Source: Dichetophora obliterata
Taxonomy: Eukaryota > Arthropoda > Insecta > Diptera > Sciomyzidae
Assembly (NCBI GenBank): GCA_963920525.1
Contig: OY986438.1
Location: forward strand, 73,738,136-73,802,135
DNA length: 64,000 bases
Reading direction: 5' to 3'
Positions within the stretch are counted from its first letter, which is position 1; each line of letters starts with the position of its first letter. A model generated the notes under the pieces. It did not search any database and had not been told where the DNA came from. It was given only the letters and a program-made list of their open reading frames with translations. The position numbers and the translations under genes are program-made. Positions 32,724 to 42,596 of this stretch are shown here, piece by piece.

Positions 32724-34215
32724 ATGTCCGATTTAAACAATTTTATCCGTTTGGCGGATCAAATTGTTGAATTTGAAGTGCAATTCATTGAAATTCCTTC
32801 TGAAGATCATTCCACATTCACTCTTGAGGTGCAAAAGGAGGAGATCAAATCGATTTGGACAGAGGTAAAAATTGCTTATGAGGTTTGTGTGCAGTCGCTT
32901 TCTAGTTAAAAAAAAGCGAAACGGACACAGCTACAGTCAAAGTCATGTACCGAACTTGCTTTGATACGTATGTCCGGAGCCTCGCAAAAATAGGCGAAAT
33001 GATGCATCGATTTAGCAAAATGATCTCAACAGACCAGGAGAGTCAAATCACCTTGCCATCTTCAAGTCACAATATAAGCCTACCTCCCTGCGATACGGAA
33101 CTCTTTTATGGAGACTATCTTTCTTGGCCCTCATTTAGAGATATGTTTACTGCTATTTATATTACAAATGCACGTTTAACATCGGTGGAAAAACTTTACC
33201 ATCTTAATCAGAAAACTCGGGGCGAAGCGAAAGAAATAGAAAAAAAATCCCACTCACGCTCGATGGTTTTGCCCTAGCGTGGCTAAATCTAAAAGACCGC
33301 TATGAAAATAAGCAGGTTTTAGTAAACAGTCAATTGAAGATTTTATTCAATCTTCCTGTAGTTTCCTCCGAATCACGAAGCGCTATAAAAAAATTGCAAC
33401 GCGACATTAATAACTGCATTTCATCCTTACAGATGCATGATATAGATATCAGCAACTGGGATGCAATTTTCACCTACTTGTGTTCTACGCGTTTGCCAGA
33501 AAATACGCTCTCCTTATGGGTGCAAAGCATCGTTTTGAAGTCTGAAATTCCCAAATGGAAGGACTTAGATAGTTTCTTGACAAGTCGATTTCAAACTCTT
33601 GAAACCGTTTCCGACATCAAGAGCGCCAGTAGCAGCAAGGGTGCTGTCCCTTCTTTAAACAGTCAAAAAACTAGCAGTTCTTCGAAAAGAATTAGTTCAC
33701 ACCATGTGAACTTGACCGGACCAACCTGCAAGCTTTGTCCCTCACAACAGCACGGACTTAAAAATTGTCCAAAATTTCTAAAAATGAGTGTGAGTGATAG
33801 ATTGTCAATGGTGAGAAAGCATCATACGTGCCTCAACTGCCTTGGGAACTCCCATGAAATCAAAGATTGTAAAATAAACTATAATTGTGCAAGGTGTAAG
33901 AAACGTCATCACACGCTTTTACATCGTAATTTTCAGCAAAACCCTAGCTTTAATACGGGCTTCGCCCCAAACGCTGGAAATTTCACGCCCTCACAGCTCC
34001 CAAATCCTCAAACTCATTCTCACGCTACGATGATACAGTTCACTAATGAAACTCCAACTGATAGTGTTCAGGCATGTTTCTCTTTAAGTAAGAAGAGTGT
34101 TCTTCTCGGTACTGCCATGGTGACCATATATCATGAAGGCTCTGTATACACAGCCAGACCGCTAATTTTGGGTCCGAAGGGACTTTTATCTCGGAACGTT
34201 TGGAGAAAATTTTAA
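32724..34215 (+). pseudogene. BEL-2 Gag
   Basis: The N-terminal frame starts MSDLNNFIRLADQIV (32724). After frameshifts near 32909 and 33240 the capsid part continues with ELFYGDYLSWPSFRDMF (33099-33150), WLNLKDRYENKQVLV (33281 on) and ESRSAIKKLQRDIN. The C-terminus has a run of CCHC-like knuckles: CKLCPSQQHGLKNC (33729), CLNCLGNSHEIKDC (33832) and CARCKKRHHTLLH (33889). This order is that of BEL/Pao Gag. It leads into the protease, with ARPLI at 34151. The gene would assemble the virus-like particle; it is inactive here. Confidence 0.85.
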
Positions 34216-36221
34216 ACCTCCCTACTCACAATGTCAGTGTCAGGTTTCTGGATTAAATAAGAGTGTTTCAGCTTGGGTTCAAAACAGCTGCAAGTTGGTG
34301 ATAGGCTCACCTAGTAATTCGCAGTTTCAAATTAAGACACAAGCTCTCATTCTTCCCCAACTAACTGAAAATCTTCCAACCTGTTCTCTTGATAGCTCCG
34401 TTATTCAGAATTTGCCAGATATACCTTTGGCAGATGTCAACTTTTACAAGAGTAAACAAGTTGATGTTTTAATTGGAGGCGACATTTATCCAAAGATAAT
34501 TTTAGATAGCATTCGTAGGAATGTCCTAAGATTTCTGATAGCTCAAGAGACGATTTTCGGGTGGATTGTTACTGGCCCAATGCCACGAGAAAGTCAACCG
34601 GATTCGTCCACAACAGTTGCTTATTTTAATGAAATATCGCTCGATCAGCAGATCTCACGTTTTTGGGAGTTGGAGGAAACCCAAAAAACTATCTATAAAA
34701 CAAAAGAAGAAAGATTTTGCAAGGAAAACTACGTCAAAACAACACGACGTTGTAATGATGGTCGATATATAGTATCATTACCATTTAAAATTGAATTTCC
34801 AAAACACATCAGCTAAGGGCAGTCTCGGTTTTATGCTAACAAGCGATTCTCGAGAAGTGAAGCTTCACTTTTGAAAAATCCTGAGCTCAAAACGGTATAT
34901 GATAACGTCATTAAAGAATATTTAACCTTAAACCACATGGAAAAGGTGTCCGAACCAAGAGGTGAGAATACTTCAAGTAATTATTACTTACCTCACCATG
35001 CGATTATAAAACCTGATAGCGTTTCAACGAAAGTCAGAGTAGTTTTTAATGCCTCATGTCCGACATCGAATGGAGTAAGCTTAAACGACATTCTCTATAC
35101 TGGTCCAGTACTTCAAAGTGGACAAAGTACTGGAAGTATCTTCATCAAGTGGAGATTTTCCAAATACGTTTTCAATGGTGACATTGAGAAAATGTATCGC
35201 CAGATTCGGGTGGACTCGAAACACACTCCGTTCCAACGGATTTTATTTAGAAATTCTCCAAATGATCAAATTCAGGACTTCGAACTCAAAACAGTAACGT
35301 TTGGTCTTAATTGTGCACCATTTTTGGTAATAAGAACACTCCTTCAGCTTGCTGAGGATGTTGAAAAGGATTTTCCTTTAGCGTCAATGGTTCTACGAAA
35401 TCAAATGTACGTCGATGATACGCTTGCAGGAGCCCACGACATTCAGACAGCAATTAAAACTCGAGAAGAATTGATCTCAGCTTTAGGTTCGGCCGGGTTT
35501 GCTCTGCGCAAATGGACAGCTATGCAAAGACGTCATTGCTGATCTTCCAAAAGAGCACTTATTAAATAAGGGCTTTTTAGAACTAGAAGATTTTAGTATG
35601 ACAAAAACTTAAGGCATTCAATGGAATGCAAGTCAAGACTGCTTTTATTTGGTGGCAAAGCCCCTGGAAATAAAGCACACGTTTACCAAAAGAGAAGTTT
35701 TGTTCTCAATTGCAAAACTATTTGACCCAGCTGGCTGGTTGGGTCCTACGATTGTTGTCGCAAAAATTTTAATGCAGCATATCTGGTTAGAAAAAATCGA
35801 TTGAGATGACGAATTGACTGGCCAAACACTTAAAAGATGGGAAAAGTTTTTGCAAAACTATGTTCACATTAATGAGGTCAAAATTCCACGATGGATAAAT
35901 TTTACTCCATGGAGTAAGGTGGAATTTCATGCTTTCTGTGATGCTTCAGAAAGAGCATATGCTGTAGCGTTATATATACGAATCGAAAATCCGCATGGTA
36001 GAGTATCATCTCACTTGCTCACTTCGAAAACAAAGGTGGCTCCAGTAAAAACTGTTTCGCTTCCGAGACTGGAACTGTGCGGAGCTTGTTTGCTTGCACA
36101 TTTAGTGGATTCAATAATTCCGGAACTACAAATAGAGCAATATAAATTATATTTTTGGACAGATTCAACTGTTGTCCTAGCATGGCTTCGAAAACTACCG
36201 TGTGCATGGACAATTTCGTAG
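34100..36221 (+). pseudogene. BEL-2 protease, reverse transcriptase and RNase H
   Basis: The protease begins near 34100 (VLLGTAMVTIYHEG) with the active-site region shifted out of frame at about 34168, and ends with DVLIGGDIYPKI and FGWIVTGPMP (34465-34580). Reverse transcriptase has NYYLPHHAIIKPDS, VRVVFNASCPTS, YRQIRVDSKHTPFQRI, NCAPFLVIRTL and the catalytic QMYVDDTLAG (34975-35430). RNase H has FHAFCDASERAYAVAL, VSLPRLELCGACLLAHL and FWTDSTVVLAWL (35925-36190). Stops lie at 34814, 35540, 35609 and 35802. The frame jumps directly from RNase H into integrase at about 36200-36215. Confidence 0.88.
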
Positions 36222-36953
36222 CAAATCGTGTCACAAAAATTATCGAGAAGGTTGTCCGGCAAATGTCTTTTCTGATAACGGAACTAATTTTGTCGGAGCC
36301 TCAAAAATCTTTAGACGAGAATTTCGAAGTTTTATTAGTTCCACGCGTGACAAACTTGTTGATAATTATTCGCATCAACATCTTGTTTGGCATTTTATTC
36401 CTGCTGGTGCTCCCCATATGGAAAATTTATGGGAAGCAGGAGTTAAAAGTTTCAAATTACATTTTAAAAAGGTAGCGGGATCAATGAAATACATATTTGA
36501 AGAGTTTTCCACCTTGCTTACACCTATTGAGGCATGTCTTAACTCGAGGCCTATCAGTCCGATGACAGATAGTCCGGATGATTTAGCCCCCTTAACTGCA
36601 GGTCATTTTTTAATAGGCACCTCTCCAATTGAACGAGGTGCGAGGGAGTCTCTATAGTAAATCGATGGCAAAAAGTAAAAGCTTTGCATCAAACCTTTTA
36701 TAAAAAATGGAAATTGAAATATTTGAAAGAACTCCACAAGCGTTTTAAGTGGAGGTATCCTCAGAAAGATGTGGCAATAAATGATATGGTCGTTGTAAGA
36801 GATGAGAATTTGCCACCAAACGAATGGAGACTAGGACGAATAGGAAAAATTTATTTAGGCAACGATGCAAGAGTACGTGTAGCTGACGTCAGAACCGAGC
36901 GCGGTGTGATTTCACGACCTGTAGTAAAATTGGTCGTGCTACCAGCTTGTTAA
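36202..36953 (+). pseudogene. BEL-2 integrase, core and C-terminus only
   Basis: Starts within the catalytic core: NVFSDNGTNFVGASKIF (36265), WHFIPAGAPHMENLWEAGVK (36385), EACLNSRPISPM (36529), TAGHFLIGTSP (36595) and the C-terminal NEWRLGRIGKIYLGNDARVRV (36822). The N-terminal zinc-binding domain and first catalytic aspartate are absent, since RNase H residues run straight into this segment. That points to an internal deletion near 36210. A stop follows SLCSL-like residues at 36655, with a frame change near 36660. The natural Pol end is RPVVKLVVLPAC. Confidence 0.85.
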
Positions 36954-36998
36954 AAAACTGCCCTTTACATATCCTCTTTTCCACCCTTTCAGCACGAT

Positions 36999-38182
36999 AT
37001 GGTCGGCGTCCATCATTCTAATTTAAGGAGGAAGAAGAACGTCGCGGATGGTGCATGCCGGTTGTGTAATGGCCGTCATCCCCTACGTTTCTGCGCAGAA
37101 TTTAGAGGAAAAAGCCATGCCGAAAAGTTACGAGCAGTATTACTCCACCGTTACTGCTCAAACTGCCTCTCGCCGAGCCATACTCACAAAAATTGTTATA
37201 GCGAAGTGAGATGCCGTTACTGCCAAGAAAAACACCACAGTCTGCTACATGGGCCAACCCAGGAGAAGCTAGAGGATAGCCCCTCGGAAAGCATCGCTGC
37301 CGTGGACCTAGGCCCCGTCCGTCTAGGCTGCGGGTAGCTGATGAAGAGTCTAGCTCTTCGGAGAGTTCCTCGAGTCTCGAAGGAGATGGACCGAGCCCTA
37401 GTCCATCTCGGCTGTCTCCAGCGAAAGACGCACTAACCGAGGTGGCGGAAGTAGAAGAGCGAGTTGAACCGAGACCACGTCCGTCTCGGCTGACGCCCGC
37501 TGATAACGATCCGCTTCATCCGTGTCGGCCACCGCTACGCTCTTGACCGAGACCACGTCCGACTCGGCTGGAAAAGCGCAACAATTGGCAGAGAAGACAG
37601 CGGCAACAATCTCCACAGCACCATTTGAAAATTGATCGTTATGAGCCACGAAGACGCTTCCAGGGGGATGCACGCGCGATGCTGGGAAGACAGCCGTCAT
37701 CAACGATTTTGCAACAAGCGGTAGCAATCTCCCCGACCGCAAGCGTAAGGATTTTTGAGAATGGTCGGCACCAAATAATTCATGCACTTATCGATCCCTG
37801 TCGTTCTGTGTCTGTGATATCAGATAAGATGGTAGAGTCTCTGCGATTGGCCACGTCTCGCTCAGGTTCGGACATGATCTGCATATTCGAGTTGATGGGT
37901 AAATTTAGACGGAATGACCGAATAAGTGTGATGGCTCAAGTAAAGCGTGGGTTTTCGTGCATTACACCGATCCGAAGTCTGGATATGAGAGTAACGGATC
38001 AGTTTGCCAACCTTATGTTGGCAGATACAAACTTTTTTAAATCTGGGCCGGTGGAGCTAATCTTAGGCGTTGACGTATACGCCAAAATTTTATTACCAGG
38101 CCTTTTTCCTAGCCCTGCTGGCCAATTGACTGCGCAAAGCACTGTGTTTGGGTGGGTTTTATCGGGCATATACCCCATGTAA
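36999..38182 (+). pseudogene. Second Gag-knuckle and protease module downstream of BEL-2 integrase
   Basis: 36999-37337 carries BEL-type knuckles (CRLCNGRHPLRFC, CSNCLSPSHTHKNC, CRYCQEKHHSLLHG). 37320-37620 is GC-rich with imperfect repeats encoding PRPRPSRL. 37625-38182 has a protease of BEL type (HALIDPCRSVSVISDKMVES, NLMLADTNFFKSGPVELILG, TVFGWVLSG). This module belongs before reverse transcriptase, not after integrase. It is richer in G+C than BEL-2 Gag and not a copy of it, so it comes from a different BEL family. A possible splice acceptor (CCACCCTTTCAG, 36984-36995) precedes it. A frameshift near 37320 and a stop near 37544 break it. Confidence 0.8.
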
Positions 38183-38405
38183 GTCGTCCATCATGTAAAA
38201 TTAAAACAAACAAATGAGAACTGGTTTGATAACTAAATATGAAACACTGAATTAATAAAAAATGAATTGCACTTAATTGCTATTTTAATGAAATTTATAT
38301 TCTTTATTACTTAATCTATTATTTCTTAAGCATGCACGAATCTTAATAGGATTAATTTAAAATTTGAAATTTAATTTTGCAGTGATGCTGCAAGGCGGGC
38401 GGCAA
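38183..38405 (+). other. BEL-2 3' untranslated region
   Basis: A+T-rich non-coding stretch that ends in GCAAGGCGGGCGGCAA just before the 3' LTR, a G-rich tract in the position of the plus-strand primer. Confidence 0.6.
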
Positions 38406-38690
38406 TGTTTACTCCGTACCCTGTATTTTTATTTTTAGTTTAGTTTAGTTTAATAACTGCTATACCTCTTGAGTCATAGTTGTTTGAGTGACTCCGAAAG
38501 ATTCTTGTTGCATATGTCCGTCGGCTGGCCGACGAGACTTAAATATTATTGTTAATCTTGGATGCAACCTGGTAAGATCTTTCACGTACGTATCGAATTT
38601 ATTCAATAAAAATTATTGTAAAACTTTAACAATTACGCCTTTAATTGCAAGAGTTCTGGAAATCTTTTGGCGCAGCTCAAGAAATATTTA
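38406..38690 (+). repeat. BEL-2 3' LTR
   Basis: 285 bases, co-linear with 24033-24317. It is followed by ctatt, the right copy of the target duplication. Confidence 0.9.
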
Positions 38691-38695
38691 CTATT

Positions 38696-39020
38696 AACAA
38701 AATTTTATATTTTACTTTATTGACTGTCGATTTACAAGTGAAGATTAATTATTGGAATACATATTTCATAGGATCGGCATGAAAAAGCTAAGCTTTTAAT
38801 ACAGTAAGCGTTATAATAATTTAATACAAAAAGATGAGCAATATTCGTATAATAGATTTTAAAGACTAACCAATTTAGAAAGCCAGACTCATGATCATTT
38901 GATCGACTTACGTTGATAGGCATATGTATGTATGTTTGTAATAAATTTAGATTAGATGATTGGCCCAAAATTCACCGCAGTGCTCAGTCTTGCTAAGCAG
39001 TCAGTTATTCAAAAACACAC
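38696..39020. other. No gene recognised
   Basis: A+T-rich flank of BEL-2 without domains or clear repeats. Confidence 0.4.
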
Positions 39021-39218
39021 TATACTGGTCAGTCTGCGTGAAACCAGTTTACTTTTGTGTACATGAAGTGTGTTCGATTGTATTGATGCAAACATCCCCT
39101 AAATAAAATATGATGACAGTCCATCGTCATTACAGCTTTTTCGGTGAGGGAAATTTCGCGCACTTCACGTCGCCTGCCTTGCCTAAGAAACCCGGTTTCA
39201 CGCAGACTGAGCACTATA
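39021..39218. mobile_element. Small inverted-repeat element, TA-flanked
   Basis: About 195 bases with inverted arms of some 30 bases around GTCAGTCTGCGTGAAACC (39029-39046) and its near-complement at 39193-39212. The termini lie in TATA on both sides, so a TA duplication is likely and a Tc1/mariner origin plausible. It has no coding capacity. Confidence 0.55.
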
Positions 39219-39881
39219 GTGTTCTCCGAACAAGGCACTTGACCTTTTCCACACTCTATTATTTTCATCAGATCTCTTAATTTCGACGTTATCTTATTTT
39301 TCTCTTAAAATATACATTACATAGCGATTACATTATTCATAAAATTTTAAACTTAGGATTATCCGGAAACTTGTCTGTAGCTATGAGGGCTAGTGTCGAC
39401 AAGCTATCCGAAATAAGAGAATAGAATTAACAAAAGCAAAGACTCAGGATCCGCGGGATTTTCATACCCGACACTCCATAAGGGAATGCCCTGCGGCATA
39501 ATTTTATACAAAATACAGGATATACATTATCTTTACAAATTCATATATGTATATCAATCATTTAAACACATTTAAGCAAGAAAACAAAATATATATATAA
39601 ACTGGATATTATTCAAAAATTTATTAAAATAACTACAATCTATAGCTCACAGGGAGTTGGAGACGAAAGTAGTAGAGTATTTAATGTTAAAAATAACATC
39701 AATTTATTACAGAGTGGGGCTTTAATTAATTGATAAAAAACTAATAAAAAGAAGAAAATAAGCACAAAAAGCAAAAAAAAAACTTGGAGAAAAATACTAC
39801 ATTAAGGTTAACAAAATAATAATTACTGATACGGCATTAAATCAAATTACAAAAATCCGTGTATACATTTCGCAAATAAAA
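39219..39881. other. Non-coding stretch, possible LINE 3' tail at its right end
   Basis: No domain seen. The right half (about 39650-39881) may be the 3' untranslated region of the minus-strand LINE that follows. Confidence 0.4.
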
Positions 39882-41631
39882 TTAAATGACTTCACGGAGG
39901 AGTTCATCAACATTATAATAAGACAAAGTGAGAAACCATGATTTTACCTCTTTGAGAAATAAAGGTTTACTGCGAATAGATCGAATGGAAATGGGAAATA
40001 AGTTGTAGTCATTGTAACTTCTGCTAAACGAATAGCCAGATCGACTGAAAAATGTTTTTAAGACTTTATAGTAGCAAAGATGTTTAAGAGGCAGAATGTT
40101 CAAGTCAATAAATAGAAGCAGACTACTTTCACGGCGATCTTTTTTAAGAATAACACGAATGGAATGTTTTTGCGATACTAAAAGCGGATATACTTTATTG
40201 TTATGCGTACCACAGCAACATGTCAATACATACTCCAACTTTGACTGGAAGATACCAAAATATATGCACTTAAGTGACTGGAACAACAATATGGTTTCAA
40301 CAATGGACGCCTAGTCGTGGCCATAAGATACTTTTTCAGTGCATGTGTATGACCAAGTCATTTTGAAATCAAGTACTACTCCGAGAAATTTAAAGGATTT
40401 CACACATTCAATCTTGAAACATTGAGGCGAGCGATCTTTATAGTAGGATTGAGGGTAACTAGAAGATAAGCAAACAGAGTCCGAATAAAGAAATTTTTCT
40501 CATTTCCCACAGTGAAAGAAAAAGTAACAAAAATCTAGATCTCTGCCAGAAACATTAAATTACATGATTATCGTTTTGTCACTAAGGACCTACCTAAGAA
40601 CTTTGAACCAGTGACTTACACCTCACTTTTTGTTGTCTATTGGATAAATAACCCAATTATAAAAGGAGCCCCTAAATCCAAAACTATATAATTTAGTCAA
40701 CAAAATAGAGTGATCGACGGTATCAAATGCCTTAGTAATATCTAAAAGAGTGCAGCTGTTATATGCTTATTATTAAGGCCAGAGTATACATTATTACAGA
40801 AATTAAGTAGAGCTTCAGTAGATATTCCTGCCCTGAATCCAAATTGCCATTTACTAAAAAGTTTGTTCTTATCAATAAAATTAACTATACGAGTCTTTAC
40901 AGCTTTCTCAAAGATTTTAGCGAAGATGGGTAGAAGTGATATTGGCCTGAAGTTATTTATAAGGGAACGATCACCATTCTTATATAAGGGAATAACCTCA
41001 GCTAGTTTCATATCATCTGAAAATATTCCAGTTTCTACGCTTATATTAAACAAATGACTTAAGATATCACAAATATTAAAAGCAATTTGCTTTACAACAT
41101 TATTTGAAAAACCAACCGATGTAACCGAATAAATTTTTTAGGGACATTATGGTCTTGTATACTTCAAAAGAAGAGATTGGCCCAAAGAAGAAGCTCTGAG
41201 ATAGACAAGGTTCATTACACAAACAACTACATCGACTTCTACCCGTAGCATTCTCAGAAACAACTTCTGGACCTATGGAAGTAAAGAAATTATTAAAATG
41301 CCCAGCAATTTCAACAGGGTCAGAAATTATAGCATCTCCAAATGACAGACTTTGAATGGAGACTTTGAATTCTTTTTTTTTCTGCTTTTGTTTAAAATAT
41401 CGTTAACCAGTTTCCATTTTTTATTTAATATCCCCCTTAGTTTTTAAAAACTCGTTTGAATAAAAACTATTTTTGCACAATAAAACTTATTTTATTAATA
41501 AACTTATTTTGAAGTTTCTTTACAAAGAGATTTATATGCAGCACGAGTTACCAGATTATTACGATGATCCTTTTTCCTTTTAAAAAGTTTATTTTTGGTT
41601 TTAATTTTATCCAGGAGTTAATTATTAATCC
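39882..41631 (-). pseudogene. LINE ORF2 fragment, endonuclease/RT linker to C-terminus
   Basis: Read on the minus strand: SALWINN and KTKNKLFKRKK (41640-41560, the linker before reverse transcriptase), then EVIPLYKNGDRSLINNFRPI (41000-40945), QFGFRAGISTEALL (40845), FLDITKAFDTVDH (about 40745-40705), FKFLGVVLDFKMTWS (40400-40350), KLEYVLTCCCGTHNN (40243-40200) and a C-terminal tail ending at the stop at 39882. The catalytic YxDD region near 40550 is too decayed to read. Many frameshifts. It is truncated on its 5' side by the composite at 41632. Confidence 0.75.
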
Positions 41632-41950
41632 AGAGGGCGGATTCTGAAAAACGCTAAAGCTAAATCTCCACCGCTAAAGCTAAATTTATAGTTTTTAGCG
41701 ATATTGCTATTCTGAAAAACTCCATTACAGAAACTCTAATTTTATTTTTAGCTATAATTTTAGAGTCCAATATTTGGTTGCCGCTAAGTTAAAAATGAAA
41801 AGATTTTTTTATTAAAATCGTAATTTTTGATATATTTATTAAGAAAAATTAATGCTTTGTCTATTTTGAATGTTTTCAAAGAAAAATATACCAATTTAAA
41901 GCACTTTTCTGAAAACTTGCTGTTTGTATTTATCAGTTGTATTAATGTTA

Positions 41951-42211
41951 GGGGTATTCACATTCAGTGCACTTGCCTGTGCAGTTGAGGACTTCTGCAG
42001 TTGTGCAGTTAGGTTTTCGTGAACAAACCACTAACACTTTTTGCAAGCTGTCAAATTTTTCAATGCACACAAGTGCACAACTGCTCAAATCTTCAAGTTT
42101 TAAGCTGCAGTAGAAAAGCACTTGCGCAGATTTTTGATTTTGATATTTTGACTTTGTAAAGTGCAGAAGTCCTCAACTGCACTGGCAAGTACAATGAATC
42201 GTGAATACCCC
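41951..42211. mobile_element. Harbinger-like miniature element, copy B
   Basis: 261 bases. The left end GGGGTATTCAC continues through GTGCAGTTGAGGACTTCTGC; the right end is the inverse of the same sequence, giving arms of about 50 bases. TA or TTA flanks the ends, imperfectly (tta left, tat right). The terminus resembles that of the element at 12572, but the body differs. Confidence 0.7.
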
Positions 42212-42334
42212 TATTGTTATCATATAACATGCTTTTAGAAAAAGGTTTCATTTCTTAAAACTTTATAAAAATTTATTAAATGAATTGGTAGTTTACAAAT
42301 AAGCTAAAATTGTTGTGACACACTCTTATGTGAT

Positions 42335-42470
42335 AATTCTGTATCACGAAGAAGCACACCAACGATAAGAAAGACACTTGAAGCAAAACAAATCTATATG
42401 GAAGAAAGTATTGCTTCTTGTGTCTTTCTTATCATTGGTGTGCTTCTACGTTATACGAAATAATGCAGTT
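42335..42470. mobile_element. Palindromic Tc1/mariner-type miniature element, copy 2
   Basis: Shares AATTCTGTATCACGAA, GCACACCAACGAT and the right end TAATGCAGTTAGTTT with the element at 470-615. The arms (about 42335-42387 and 42411-42463) are still largely complementary, but copy 1 has 'catgcacacc' where this one has 'gaagcacacc', on both arms. The change is thus mirrored, so the two are separate subfamilies rather than one decayed copy. Confidence 0.72.
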
Positions 42471-42596
42471 AGTTTGCAATTCAGTCATTAATTGACAAGA
42501 AATTTTGCACCTAATTTTTAATATGTAAAATGTACTCTGAGTGCAAAATTTTGAAGAATTTAATTAAACCTAAGCCACGACTGTTTTGGTATTTAA

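Larger units (their letters stand above)
24033..38690 (+). mobile_element. BEL/Pao LTR retrotransposon BEL-2, with nested gypsy
   Basis: Both LTRs are exactly 285 bases (24033-24317 and 38406-38690), about 97% identical by eye, and flanked by a perfect 5-bp duplication ctatt (24028-24032 and 38691-38695). The inside holds a primer site, a long leader interrupted by the gypsy element at 25190-32010, Gag (32724 on), protease, reverse transcriptase, RNase H and integrase (to 36953), and then an unexpected second Gag-knuckle/protease module (36999-38182). All coding parts have frameshifts. The family differs from BEL-1 in LTR sequence. Confidence 0.88.

Noticed and set aside
37398..37787. 129-codon frame on the minus strand
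   Set aside because: It is antisense to the GC-rich BEL linker and protease module on the plus strand. No domain.
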